Positions 1-11,729 of a DNA stretch of 64,000 bases are shown in pieces. Source of the stretch: Leucaena leucocephala (Eukaryota > Streptophyta > Magnoliopsida > Fabales > Fabaceae). Below the pieces are notes generated by a model, which saw only the letters and a program-made list of their open reading frames with translations, made no database searches and was not told the origin of the DNA. The stretch spans positions 16,569,406-16,633,405 of the forward strand of contig CM073524.1 of the NCBI GenBank assembly GCA_037074615.1, given 5' to 3'. The number at the start of each line of letters is the position of its first letter. The stretch's first letter is position 1. The position numbers and the translations under genes are program-made.

Positions 1-193
1 TTTGACAAATTGAATTTGAGTGAAATAACCCTAACAATGAGAGGTTAGAGAGTTAAACACTTACATGCTTATAGAGAATCTATTTCTCTCATACATTTAA
101 GGTTGATTTTATCTAGTAGTTAATTACTTAGCATTTCTCATGTTATCATTTTTGCATTCCCAAAAGTTGGTTGATTAATTGTCTCAAGGTTTC
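1..193. other. Flank left of the Athila-type element
   Basis: No ORF, RNA gene or repeat that recurs in this window was seen here. The stretch is AT-rich and lies just outside the inferred left end of the Athila-type LTR. It may be host DNA or part of an older element. The partner TSD of the Athila element lies beyond the right edge of the window, so the boundary cannot be confirmed by a duplication. Confidence 0.4.
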
Positions 194-497
194 TAATAGG
201 ATACAAATTGTATATGGTTTATGTGACATTTTAAGGGTTTTGTGACAATTGTACCATTCATTTTATGCCTATAATTGTGTTTTTATAATAATTCATGATA
301 TTGCATGGCAATATGCTGATTACAGGGTAAAAAGGTAAATTAACTCTTCCAAACTATATATATGTTGTTATTTAATTAGTTGAACTTTTATAGTGAGCTT
401 TGATTTTGAATTGTAGATATTTTGGATGAGAACCAATGACTAATGTGAACAGAAAAGAAATCACAAGACAAAGAGGAACAAATCAAGGAAGCCAGCT

Positions 498-592
498 TCT
501 GGACCTAAGTGTGCACAGGTCGCGACCTCATTTCTTCAGGGAAGTTTTCTATGTTTACAGGTCACGATCAAAATATGGATCTAGTCAAGACC
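498..592 (+). repeat. GTCGCGAC dyads in Athila 5' LTR
   Basis: Four degenerate TCGCGACC motifs begin at 498, 520, 562 and 585, forming two pairs 22 and 23 bp apart. The same paired layout is seen in the other LTR copies of the family. Substitutions are mostly C-to-T or G-to-A at the CpG positions. Confidence 0.75.
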
Positions 593-1653
593 AAAAGGGA
601 CAATTAGTGAAGTTGCATGTTTTTGATTAGGTCATTCTGGAATTAAAGGAAAGAGGGGCTGTCAGATGGGCGGAGGCTAGATTTTTGCCAGATTTGGCTA
701 AGAAGCAGTGGTCATTCTCTCTCAACACTCTCTCTCTCTACAACTTCCACACACATCTTCCATTTTTCATCTTTCCACAGATTTTCACATTTGTACACCG
801 ATTAATCCACTTCTAGGATCTTTCTCTTGACCCTCCATCAACTTTTTTTGCACTCTTCATGACATCATTTATGGGCAGCGATGGTAGCACAGTAGGAGTT
901 ATGAGAGGCTAGATCTTTAGTCTCTTGGTGATGGACCACATATCTTGAGCTCATGGACTGCACTAGGGAGTTTTCTATCTTAATCTGCACCTATTTCATG
1001 TTTTGACATTTCTAGATTTAGGGATTTTATTGTATGAATAGGGATTGAATGTCGATTGATTATTCTCATATTAGATATTTGTAATTGAAATTGGATGATG
1101 AGATTGTTGATTTTAATATAAATATTTTAGTTTTAATTTTTGGATAGTTGGACTATTATCAACGATTATTGATGTTTAATTCAATTGCTTGAAGTATATG
1201 GTTGTTGATTGATGACCATTTGAAGGCATTATAATCATCTGATTTAATTACACACTAAGTGGTTTTCAATAGTGCATTAAGAAGTTTTTAAACTAGCTTT
1301 GATCAAAGGAGTTCAAGAACTATTAATGCACTGGACTCAATCGATTGATTGAGGTTTTATTTAAGACTTAGTGATTTCAAAACTCCATATAAAAATTAAG
1401 AGCAAGGATAGATATGTTTTCATCATTAAGAGTCTTTGTTAATATATTTCTTTTGCAATCCAACTTATTTTCCTCTTAATCAAAAATAAAAAAAACATTT
1501 ACTTTACTTCACCCTTATTTTATTGCATCAATGTTTGATCAAACCCAAAACACATGTTTTTACTCAAATTTTCAATGGCTTTGCCCACTAATTTGCTAGG
1601 ATTACAATAAAAAGGCTCGTTGAGAAGAACGATAGGGTTGTGCCTTATACTAC

Positions 1654-3093
1654 CGATGAGCAGGTCGGATTATTGTTTCCCGATCCATCAAAAAATAATA
1701 ATGTTTGCACCCAATAATATAGTATAAGGCACAACCCTATCATTCTTCTAGAGGAGCTTTTCTATTGGAGACCTAGCATATTGGTGACAAAACCATTGAA
1801 AACCTGAGTGAAAGTAAAATGGGTTTTGGGTTTTGTTTGATTTTTTATGCAATAAAATAAGGGTGTAGTAAAGTAAATGTTTTTGTATTTTTGATTAGGA
1901 TGAAAACGAGTTGGCTTGTGAAAGAAATATGTTATGACAGACTCTTGACGATGAAAACATATATATCCTTGCTCTTAATTTGATATGGGAGTTTGAAATC
2001 GTTAAGTCTAAAACAAAATCTTAATCGATCGATTGAGTCCTTAACATTAATATTCCTTAAGCTCCTTTGATCAAAGCTAGTTTAAAAAGTCTTAATAAAC
2101 TGTTTAAAACCACTTAGTGTGTAATTTAAATCAGATGATGAAAATGCCCTCGAATGGTCGTCGATCGACAAACCATAGATTTCAAGCAATTGAATTAATT
2201 AGCAATGATCGTTGATAATAGTCCAACTATCTTAAAATTGAAACTAAAATATTATATTAAAACTGAAATTCAAAGCATCCAAAGTCAATTACAATTATCT
2301 AATTTAAGAGTAATCAATCGACACTCAATTCCTTGCTTATATAATGAAAAACACTAGATCTAGAAGCATCAAAACATGAGAAAAGATGCAAATTAAAATA
2401 GAAAACTCCCCAATGCAGTCCATGAGCTCAAGATATGAGATCCATCACCAAGAGACTAAAGGTTTAGCCTCTCATGACTCTTACTGTGCTATAATCACTA
2501 TTCAAATATTATATGATGAAGAAAAGCAGAAGGTGACATTAATGATGATGATGTGTGTAGGTAGTCGAGAGAGTGTTAAAAGAGTTCGTGCACTGCTTCT
2601 TAGCCTAATCAGGTAAAAAATAGCCTCCTTTTCGTCTGTCGCTTCCCTCTCCTTTTAACAGCAGTTTGACCTAATAAAAAATGTGCAGCTTCATGACTGT
2701 CTTCTTTGGTCGTGACCAGATCCATGTTATGGTCGCGACCTCTAAACACAGAAAAACTTACCAGGAAAAATTAGGTCGCGACCTGTGGACACTTTGGTCA
2801 TGACTGAAATACACATAAGCTGCTTCCTTGATTTGATTCTCTCTTGTGATTTCTTTTCTGCTCATATTAGTCCTTGGTTCTCTTCCAGAGTACCTACAAT
2901 TCAAAATTAAAGCTTGCTGTAAAAGTCTCACCAGTAAAAGAATAACATATATGCTGTTTGGAGGAGTCAATTTACCATTTTACCCTTAAAATAGCACATT
3001 GCCAAGCACAATCATGTATTACCACAATAAATGGTAAAGCTGTTATAAAACGCTTAAAAATGTCGTAGAAACCATACATAAATTGTCTTATCA
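1654..3093 (-). mobile_element. Solo LTR, Athila-type family, inserted in the 5' LTR of its own family
   Basis: On the minus strand it begins TGATAAGACAATT (right end, 3093) and ends ...CTCATCG (left end, 1654). It is flanked by the direct repeat ACTAC at 1649-1653 and 3094-3098. It has no internal region, so it is a solo LTR from LTR-LTR recombination. Because it lies in the opposite orientation to its host LTR, the two form a 1.4-kb inverted repeat with the turn near 1654. Confidence 0.88.
2710..2805 (-). repeat. GTCGCGAC dyads in solo LTR
   Basis: Motifs begin at 2710, 2733, 2776 and 2798, giving pairs 23 and 22 bp apart. This mirrors the arrangement in the other copies of this LTR family. 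Confidence 0.75.
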
Positions 3094-3156
3094 ACTACAT
3101 TATCAGGTGTAATCATTATTTTGATGGATCAGACTATGACAATCTGAGCCTATCAA

Positions 3157-3174
3157 TGACGCCATTTCTGGGGA
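3157..3174 (+). other. Primer binding site, Athila/Tat type
   Basis: The sequence TGACGCCATTTCTGGGGA follows the LTR end by one base. It is a decayed match to the TGGCGCCGTTGCCGGGGA-type PBS (tRNA-Asp class) used by Athila/Tat gypsy elements. That assignment rests on family knowledge. The plus orientation agrees with the downstream gag. Confidence 0.7.
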
Positions 3175-3984
3175 GCCAAGTAATTGTTTGTCAATTCCAT
3201 TATTTACCTGAGTCATTTTTTTGTTTGAATTTTAGTTTTTGTTATTTTTATGCATAACATAAAAATTTTCAGAAATAGAAACAAATATGTTATTTTCTTT
3301 CACTTTGGAATTTGCATCATTACATAGCATTCTGCATCTTTTCTAAGTTCCTACGAAATTACTCTCTGTGCCTTTGAGTCGCGACCAAACATTAGTTGTG
3401 TCACGACCTTTTTGCTTTACTAAGGTACTTGATTGCTCTCTGTGATATCCAGTCGAGACTTTTATAACTATTTACCATGACTATTTTGAATGATTTGCTC
3501 TCTATGAAATTTATTCATGACTTTTGGAGATATTAGCCGTAACCTAAAATCCATTTTCAAGAACTTTATGCTCTCTGTGTTCAGGAGTCGCGACCTAAAC
3601 ATCCTTCTGTTGTGACCAATTTGAATTTTTCTGATGTGAAACTTGTGTCTGATTTTGATTGCTTGCTTGGCTATTCCTAATTGTTTCTGTGCTGCATACA
3701 TAGAAGAACTAAACCATTCGTGCCTTTTGATCCTAAAATTGAAAGAAAACTTGGGAAACTAAGAAGAGAATTTAGAGAAGAAGGAACTAGTAAAGTTGTA
3801 GCTGAAGAAGAGGTAAAATCAACATAATCCAGTTCATCATCTAGTGTCTCGAGATCTGAAATTAGACTTAATTTAGAGATTTCATTAGAAATTTCAATAT
3901 GACTGAGATTAGTCCTAATAGGCATAATGAACATAATAGGCAGGGAGAAAATGAAATACCAATAATGTAAAAGATAATAGAAGT
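3175..3984 (+). other. Athila-type untranslated leader with dyad array
   Basis: No long ORF is present in the sense direction. The leader holds a repeated module around GCTCTCTGTG followed by a motif pair. Motifs begin at 3379/3401, 3453/3475, 3515/3537 and 3588/3610, so every pair is 22 bp apart. Gag homology becomes visible close to 3985. Confidence 0.65.
3379..3617 (+). repeat. Four GTCGCGAC dyads in Athila leader
   Basis: The pair starts are 74, 62 and 73 bp apart, while spacing within each pair is constant at 22 bp. Several members are decayed (for example TTGTGACC), but their register within the pair is kept. Confidence 0.75.
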
Positions 3985-5610
3985 GTGAGGGAAATAAATC
4001 ATTCTCATGTGAATTATGATCCTTATGATTTTTACACTGAAGAGGCTAATTTTGAAATTAAAGGTACTTTGATTGCAGCCTTACCTAAATATTATAGTTT
4101 TATAGGAGAATGTCGACATTGGCAATTACAAACCATGCATATGATCTGCTCTTCGATGAAGCCTCTAATGACTGCATTGGATGACGTCTTGAGGAGGTGT
4201 TTCCATTTCACTATAGAAGGTAATGCTAAGGAGTGGTTATACAACCTACCAACTCATTTCTCTACTCTTACATGGGATCAATTGAAGTCAAAATTTGTAG
4301 AATAGTTCTTCCCAGCCTCTAAGATAACTCAGACTAAGAAGGAGATTACAAATATTCTGCAACAGGATGGAGAGTCATTGCATGAATATTAGATGAGATT
4401 TATCATTTTGTTGGCTCGATGTCCGCATCAAAACATTACAAAGGCTGATTTAGTAGACATCTTCTTTGATGGTCTACTTCCTCACAATAAGATGTCCTTG
4501 AATGTAGTAGCAAATAGATCTTTGAGAGATAAAACTCCACGAGCAAGTTGGGAGTTATTCCAGAAAATGGCTAATGAAGACCATCAGATTGAGGATCCAA
4601 GGAGAATGCCCACATCATCTTCGGGTAATTCAAAGGAGATTTTAGCAGAAATATTAGCTTTAAGAAACTGAATGAAAAAGAGGATGAATTTAATTGAAAG
4701 AGAGCTACATTCTACAAAGCAAGTTAATACAATGGAAACCTCACAAGCACTAGTTACAGGATATCTGATTCAATGATGCATGCTACAAATACATGTGATA
4801 TACAGTATGAAGAAGTAGCAGTTATGTATCAAGGAAGAGACAGTCAATAACATAAAAGAGATCCATACTCCAACACATATAATCCTAGTTAGAGAGACCA
4901 CCTAAATTTTAGGTGGGAAAGTGGTGAAAATGGGCCAAACTAATTCCAAGGATGTGGTACTTCTTCAAACGACTACCAGCGTAATACAAGGTCTATGGTT
5001 CCTACTCAACCTAAAGCTTTAGCATCATCAAAACTAGATGAGACTTCTTAATTGTTAAAGAGTATGGCTACACAAATGAACAACATAGACTGTAGAATGA
5101 CCAATATAGGTAATAAACCCAAAGAGAATGATGGTCAATTCACCTCCATAGCTTCAATTCTTCAAAGTATGCAGAAGGATAATACAGATATGCATAGGAA
5201 ACTTGAGGAGTGAAGTTCTAAGAATGCAGATATTACAAGTCATTTAACTCAAGTCTCAAATGCTGTTATTAATCCAAAGGGTTTGAATGCTATATCACTC
5301 AAAAGTGGAAGAAAAGTTCATTTTAAGGAAGATGATGAACCAAAGGAGGACATAGAAGATCCTGAAGTTAAAAATACATCATTGTCATAGATGAGGATTA
5401 GGAAATCAGAGAGTGTGATAAAACGATAGTTATAACTAAGAAAGCAACCCAAAAGGAGAACTCATAAGCACAAAAGGAAATACAAGCGATGCAAAAAGAG
5501 GAAGTGATAATGCAAAGTCCAGCATACAATGGGAAGCAAACTGAGGAGAAGGCGGAGTCAAGCAAGCAAGGAGCCTCTATGCGTATAGGTAATGAGGTAA
5601 GTATAAAGGA
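3985..5610 (+). pseudogene. gag: Athila-type gag, decayed
   Basis: The translation shows a Retrotrans_gag-like region around 4180-4480: an A-EWLYNLP segment, then TW-LK-KFVE, FFPASK, a Q-GESLHEY motif and CPH-N. It ends near 5265-5310 with an NPKGLNAISLKSGRKV-like stretch, the hallmark between gag and protease in Athila elements. Gag would form the particle that packages element RNA. In-frame stops lie at 4303-4305 (TAG), 4390-4392 (TAG) and 4669-4671 (TGA), with more frame breaks between 4680 and 5400. The reading frame is cut at 5610 by the solo LTR and resumes at 7082. The first well-preserved stretch opens at 3985 with a GTG, so the true start is not visible. Confidence 0.8.
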
Positions 5611-5614
5611 TCTC

Positions 5615-7076
5615 TGATAAGACACATTTTGTATATGGTTTCTATGACAATTTTGAGAGTTTTATAATAATTTTACCATTCATTTCATGCCTTAAATTGT
5701 GCTTTTGTGTTAATACATGATTGTGTGAGGCAATGTGCTAATTAAAGGGTAAAATGGTAAAATAACTCTTCCAAATTGCATATATTCTGTTATTTACTGA
5801 TTTGGACTTTTACAGTGAGCTTTTATATTGAATTGCAGGTACTTTGGAAGAGAGCAATGACCAGGAAAGAAATCATAAGTCAATAAAAGTGAAATCACGC
5901 TTCTGCGCTATCTAGTCGCGACCAAAAAGTCCTCAAGTCGCGACCTTTAATTTTTCTGGAAGATTCCCTGTGTTCATAGGTCGCGACCAATAAATGTATA
6001 TGGTCACGACTAAAATGTGAAATTGCTAAAACTGCGTGTTTTGAATTAGGTCATGCTGTTATAAGAAGAGACGGAGGCTGTCGTCGGGAGGAGGCTGGTT
6101 GATTAGGCTAAGAAGTAGTACTTGAGCACTCTCTACATACTTTCTCCTCATCTTTCATCTTTCTACACATCTCTACACCATTCACCCTTTATCTCTTCAT
6201 CATTTCTTTATGGCATCATATCTGAATAGCGATTGCAGTGCAGTAGAAGTCATGAGAGGCTAAACCTTTAATCTCTTGGTGATGGATCTGATATCTTGAG
6301 CTCACAGATTGAAACGGGGAGTTTTTACTGTTCTAATTTGTATTCCTTAACATGTTATAATTATTGCTAGATCTAGGGTTGTCATTCCATGTTTAAGGAT
6401 TGAATATCGATTGAGCATTCTCGAATTAGACTGTTGTATTTGATTCTGGATGATTTGAATGTTGGATTTCAAATTAATATTTCAATTTTGATTTTAAGAA
6501 AGTTGGGTTATTTTCAGCGATCGTTGCAAATCAATTCAATTGCTTGAAATCTAGGGTTTTCGATTGACGACCACTAGAGGGCATTTTCATTAATCTAGGG
6601 TTAATTACACGCTAAGTGGTTTCTAACAGTTCACTAATAGTTCTTAAACTAGCTTTGATTAAAGGAGTTTAAGAAATATTAAGGTTCTAGACTCAATCGA
6701 TCGATTGAGGTTTTTCTTTGAGACTTAGTGATTTAAAACTCTGATTTAATATAAGAGCAAGGATAGATAAGTTTTCATCATCAAGAGCCTACCATTACAT
6801 ATTTCTCAAACAAACTAACTATTCTCATCTCAACCAAAAATCCAAAAACATCTACTTTTCTGCACCTTTATTTTATTGCATTAAGCACCCAAAACCACAA
6901 ATACCATTTTACTACTACTCAGGTTTACCATTGATTTTGACATCAAATTTGCTAGGTTTCTAATAAAAAGGCTCCTTGAGAAGAACGATAGGGTTGTTCC
7001 TTATACTACATTATATTGGGTGCAATTACTTTATTATGATGGGCCGGACGATGACAATCCGAGAGCTTACTCATCA
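5615..7076 (+). mobile_element. Solo LTR, Athila-type family, inserted in gag
   Basis: It starts TGATAAGACACATT and ends ...TTACTCATCA, flanked by ATCTC at 5610-5614 and 7077-7081. Its length of 1,462 bp gives the family LTR size. Gag-like coding sequence continues across it. Dyads lie at 5916/5938 and 5981/6004. Confidence 0.92.
5916..6011 (+). repeat. GTCGCGAC dyads in solo LTR
   Basis: Motifs begin at 5916, 5938, 5981 and 6004, so spacings are 22, 43 and 23 bp. Three of the four keep TCGCGA intact. Confidence 0.8.
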
Positions 7077-7081
7077 ATCTC

Positions 7082-7287
7082 CCTTTCTAAAAACTTACTT
7101 TGCTGGAAAGAAAAAATTGACCCCTAAATTTGCAAAAGATGCTTATACTCTTTTCAATAAGTTAAAAATAAATATTCCTACAGTTGAATGCCTCAAAAGG
7201 AACCCTAAGTATGCTAAGTTTTTAAAAGAGCTATGTGCTGATAAGAAGAAGTTTAGGCCTCTAGAGAGAATTTAGGTGAGTGCTAAT
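7082..7287 (+). pseudogene. gag: Athila-type gag/pro fragment
   Basis: The stretch encodes a KLKINIPTVECL...NPKYAKFLKELC region typical of the end of Athila gag, ahead of protease. A stop lies at 7273-7275. The coding sequence is then cut by the CTAAT-flanked insertion at 7288 and is picked up again at 44612, where the protease homology begins. Both breaks are insertions rather than deletions, since flanking protein similarity is continuous. Confidence 0.8.
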
Positions 7288-7820
7288 TGAAACATCCTCC
7301 TTTAAACTCCTCAGAGTACACTTGCGGAAGCAATTTTAGCTTAACTTAAGTCCAGAGATTGAACTTTTAACTCTTAAGTTCCTTATTCTGAACCTTTACT
7401 TTGAGAACTGGTTTCTCACCTTCTACACATCCAAATTAGGCTTAATACCTATCCACAGAATACCCCAGATGTGTACTACCGGCTCACTAAATCTCGTGGC
7501 CAGACTCCTCCGTTTACTAGGTCAAACTGAGGTCAGAACACTGCTGCCTCAGGACCTACGAATTTCCCCTTAATTTACCATACATAAATTGAATATGCCA
7601 AACAATATTTATCATTGAATATCATAATGTCATACAAGATGGCATATACAACAAAGCATACATAGAATTCTCATATTTCTCTTACATCTCTTTCTGCCTA
7701 AACTCCGGCAGCATAACCGCTACGCTTTATCTGTACAAAGAACTGAACTGTACTGATTCGGTAATCCCCTCATGAGAACTACCATTCTACGTAGTACCTA
7801 GGAAAGACTAGATGAACCGG

Positions 7821-8012
7821 CTAGGTCCACTCACTTCTAGCCTCCTTAGACAGCACTACGTACACAGTACTTATCATATACTGATGTTCAATCTTTACTT
7901 CGGCAGCATAACGGCGTCTCTTAGCATTCTCAAAATCCACTTCAGCATAACCTTCCTGTAATGGGTTATGTATGAGGATGAGATTCAGGGGAATCTCAGT
8001 AGCAGCAATCAT
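7821..8012 (-). other. Conserved small ORF in LTR leader
   Basis: A 63-aa ORF lies downstream of the LTR TATA box. It is nearly identical to the ORF at 43007-43198 (minus) and to the C-terminal part of 36677-36952 (plus). It contains an IHNPLQ-GYAE segment and a basic KRRRYAAEVK-like segment and ends SEWT. It resembles no family I recognise. It may be a translated leader ORF or simply conserved non-coding sequence. Confidence 0.35.
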
Positions 8013-8370
8013 AACAATATATGTAATGCAGTGTGACAGTGCTTGCTTGTGATTGTGTACAGATAAGTATGCTGCGTGCTTCCATACTCAATAACATATG
8101 ATCATAGCATTGCAGTAGAGCTTCAGACATAACATATAAGACAACAATCCAACCAAACAATAGCACATCAAATCATAAAGCCATACATAAAAGCTAGGAT
8201 TAGTTACTACCTGGCTAGCTTAGCAGAACCTTACTATCTCTATTCTGCTTCCAACTCCGCCAGAACTTCCTTACTTCCTTTCTCTCTTTCTCTCTTCCTT
8301 TCCTCCTCCTTCTCACTATACTTTCTCTCACTCTTCCTTACCCATGCGTGATACCAAGAATGAGAGGGGG

Positions 8371-8378
8371 TATTTATA
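8371..8378 (-). promoter_or_regulatory. LTR TATA box
   Basis: TATAAATA on the minus strand is followed downstream by CCCCCTCTCA and then a purine-rich leader. The same TATAAATA-CCCCC arrangement occurs in every gypsy LTR of this group in the window. Confidence 0.7.
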
Positions 8379-10164
8379 TACTTCCTCAATGGCAATATCA
8401 TAATTTCCATGCCATCTGAACATGTGGTCCTGGATTTTCCTGGAATTTCCTATTTTCCTTTATTTCCTTTTACTGCATCCTCAGCACCACCTCACCGGGA
8501 CACCTCAGCACCACATTTATCACATGTCACAATTCCTGGACACCTCAGCATGCTGACTCACTGGTCCAAAGTCCTGCCTCGTAATACGTGCCCTCAGCTT
8601 TATCTGCTTTCTCCAGACTAGAGCCATGTGGCGCCTGGAAGAGACCTTGCACGCCTTCCAATGCTATCCAGATAAATCCTAGACTTATCTAATCACCTCC
8701 TCGGTTTTTGTGCCAACCGAGTAACTTTACTCTACTGAAAGGTCACTGAACCATGCTCTAATGCCATGTGTCATCTTGTGGGTCCCATGAGAACACCTTA
8801 TCAGTCCACCTCATGGTTTCTAGATAACCTTTCCTGAAACATCCTTATTTTCATATGTCTTAAGGACCATTTGGTAGCATTAAGAACCACTTTCAAGATC
8901 ATTGAAGTCCAATTTCTCAATCTGGAGTTTTACTCTTATCGAGTACTGTTCACTATAAAAATTCCAGATGAGTGACCTGACTTCCAAAAATCATAACTAA
9001 TCCTAGCAAAAATTGAAATGAAGTGGTTAAAATTGATACTTGAAGCTAACTCAATTATCTTTCAGGAAAAAATAACTTGTTGACCATTCATTGACCAAGT
9101 CAACATCAGTCAACGTGTCAACTTTACTGTTCATCCCACGTTTTTCTCCCTGAATCCAGCATTCTGGTCCCAACTTTGATAATTTATATATCCTTGTGTA
9201 GACATCCAAATGAGTCATACTATATATCAAATCGAAGCTTGGTATGTCTACTATTTACCTTAAAATTTTCATCTATTTACTATTTTTAATTATGGGTCAA
9301 ACATCCTCATGTCCCCACGGGTTACTGTTCATAGTGTCAATTTTCAGCAACCAACATTACATACATAAGCATATATCCATCATATATCAGTCAAACATGC
9401 CAAACAACAATTATTATTAATTAATAAGTTGTTTTACATCTGGCCATGTACATAAATTCTCATAACTCTATTGCATCTTTCCTGCCTGAAATCCGGCAGC
9501 ATAACCGCTACGCTTCATCTTCAGAAAGTAACTGATCTTGTACCAATTCGGTAATTCCCGTGAGAACTACCATTCTACGTAAGTACCCAGGAAAGACTGG
9601 ATGAACCGGCTAGGTCCACTCACTTCCAGCCTCCTTAGACAGTACCTACGTACACAGTACGTATCAGTTCCTTTCACTACTATTGCCATCTTGTCATAAT
9701 TTCGGCAGCATAACGGCGTCTCTTAAAATTTCCAAAATTCACTTTGACATAACCTTCCCTGTAATGGGTTATTTATTGGGATGAGATTCGGGGGAATCTC
9801 AGTAGCAACAATCATAACAATATATATAATGCAGAGTGACAGTGCTTGCTTGTGATTGTGTACAAATAAGTATGCTGCGTGCTTCCATGCTTAATAACAT
9901 ATGATCATTGCATTACAGCAGAGCTTCAGATATAACATATAAGACAACAATCCAACCAAACAATAGCACAACAAATCACAAAGCCATTACATAAAAGCTA
10001 GGATTAGTTACTACCTCAAAGGCTTAGCAGAACTCTACTATCTCTATTCTGCTTCCAGCTCCGCCAGAATTTCCTTTCTTTCTTTCTTCCTCTCACTTTC
10101 TCTGTCTAGCACTTCCTCCTCTCTCTTATCCTTGCTTGGCCGTGGCATATGAATGAATGGGGGG

Positions 10165-10172
10165 TATTTATA
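10165..10172 (-). promoter_or_regulatory. LTR TATA box
   Basis: TATAAATA on the minus strand is followed by CCCCC and a GA-rich tract (CT-rich at 10070-10130 on the plus strand). Confidence 0.7.
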
Positions 10173-10306
10173 GTTTTGGTCAATGGCATTCCTGTAATTT
10201 TGAAGCCATCTGATCCTGTGGTCCTGGTTTTTCCGGAATTTCCTATTTTTCTTTATTCCTTTTACTGCATCATGCATGACATCATCTCCAGGCCACCTCA
10301 TGGGAC

Positions 10307-11729
10307 TGATGAGAGCGTCGGATTGTCGCAATCCGAGCCATCAAAATAAAGTGAATTGTACCCTAGTAATGTAGTATAAGGCACAACCCTATCGTTCTTC
10401 TCAAAGAGCCTTTCTAAAGGAATCCTAGCAATTTGGATGTCAAATTCAGTGAAAACCTGAGTATAGAGTAAATGGTTTTGTGGTTTTGTGGGTGCAGTAA
10501 AATAAAGATGCAGTGAAATAGATGTTTTTGGTGTTTTTGTTAAGATAGAAATTGGTTTATGGTGGCAGACTCTTGATGATGAAAACGTGTCTATCCTTGC
10601 TCTCAATTTATATGGAGTTTGAAATCACTAAGTCTTGAATTAAACCTCAATCAATCGATTGAGTCCAGAACCCTAATATTCTTTAAACTCCTTTAATCAA
10701 AGCTAGTTTAAAGACTATTAATGAACTGCTAAGAATCACTTAGTGTGCAATTTAAACCAGATTGTAAAGAATGCCCTCAAATGAGTGTCAATCGACTAAC
10801 CCTAGAATTCAAGCAATCGAATCAATTAGCAACAATCGTTCACAACCATTCAACTAGCTTAAAATCAAATCTGAAATACTGCATTTAAACCAGCATTCAA
10901 AACACCCAAAGTAAATTACAATTGTCTAATGTGAGAATAATCAATCCATATTCAAATCTTGCTCATATAATGAAAACTCTATATCTAGCAGCAAACATAA
11001 TATGACAAGATACAAATTAGGACAAAAGAAACTCCCCAATTCAGTTCATGAACTCAAGACACGAAATCCATCACCAAGGGGCTATGAGTTTAGCCTCTCA
11101 CGACTCCTGTGCAATCACTGTCCAAGAGTGGTGCCATGAAGAAACAATGGAAAAATGGAGAATGGTGGTGAAGATATCTCTTCAAAGTGGTAGAGAAAGT
11201 AGAAGATGAAGAATGAAGATGTGAGAGCTGCCTCTTGACCTAATCAGGTCTCCAGAAACTGAACTCCCCATATCTGTGGCTTACCACCCCTTTTAAAGGC
11301 AAGTTGACCTAATCAGAAACGCACAGCTTCGCGTCTGTCTTCTTTGGTCGCGACCAAATCCATTTTTGGTCGCGACCTGTTAGCACAGGAAAGATCCAGC
11401 AGAATAAATGAGGTCGCGACCGGAGGATACTTTGGTCGCGACTAAAGAAGGCAGAGACGTGACTTCACTTGTGATTTCTTTTTGGTCCTTGTCTCCTCCA
11501 AAATACCTGCAATTGAACATAAAAGCTCACTGTAAAAGTTTAAATCAGTAGATAACAATATATGTGCAGTTTGGGGAAGTTATTTTACCATTTTATCCTT
11601 TAATTAGCACATTACCACGCACAATCATGTGATATACAAAAGTACAGTTTAAGGCATAAAATGAATGGTAAAGTCACAATAAAGCTCTTAAAAATGTCGT
11701 AGAAACCATATAGAAAATGTGTCTTATTA
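10307..11729 (-). mobile_element. Solo LTR, Athila-type family, in a chromovirus LTR
   Basis: On the plus strand it starts TGATGAGAGCG and ends GTGTCTTATTA, flanked by GGGAC at 10302-10306 and 11730-11734. The paralogous 5' LTR has the uninterrupted site at 29511-29515, a direct empty-site control. Dyads occur at 11348/11370 and 11414/11436. Confidence 0.95.
11348..11443 (-). repeat. GTCGCGAC dyads in solo LTR
   Basis: Motifs begin at 11348, 11370, 11414 and 11436, spaced 22, 44 and 22 bp. All four keep an intact TCGCGA core, the best preserved set in this LTR family here. Confidence 0.82.

Larger units (their letters stand above)
194..3155 (+). mobile_element. Athila-type 5' LTR, interrupted by a solo LTR
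   Basis: The LTR runs 194-1653 and resumes at 3099-3155. It matches by eye the solo LTRs at 5615-7076 and 10307-11729 and the 3' LTR at 63838, which begin TGATAAGACACATT. In this copy the start is decayed (TAATAGGATACA). It ends ...CCTATCA directly before the PBS. The inserted solo LTR of the same family (1654-3093) duplicates ACTAC. Palindrome dyads of GTCGCGAC type occur at 498/520 and 562/585. Confidence 0.82.
7288..8834 (-). mobile_element. Outer gypsy 3' LTR, first part
   Basis: This is the left half of a minus-strand LTR that continues at 31573-32103. The paralogous LTR at 43990-44611 runs through the break point without interruption, showing that the gap is an insertion. It contains the inverted TATA box at 8371-8378 and a CT-rich tract that is a GA-rich leader on the minus strand. 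A 63-codon minus-strand ORF (7821-8012) is conserved in other copies. Confidence 0.82.

Noticed and set aside
1..193. Possible host gene segment at the left edge
   Set aside because: No open frame, splice pattern or similarity could be supported in this short stretch.
6976..7081. N-terminal extension of the ORF continuing into the gag fragment
   Set aside because: The first part is LTR end sequence. The fusion is created by the solo LTR insertion, and real gag similarity starts after the ATCTC duplication.
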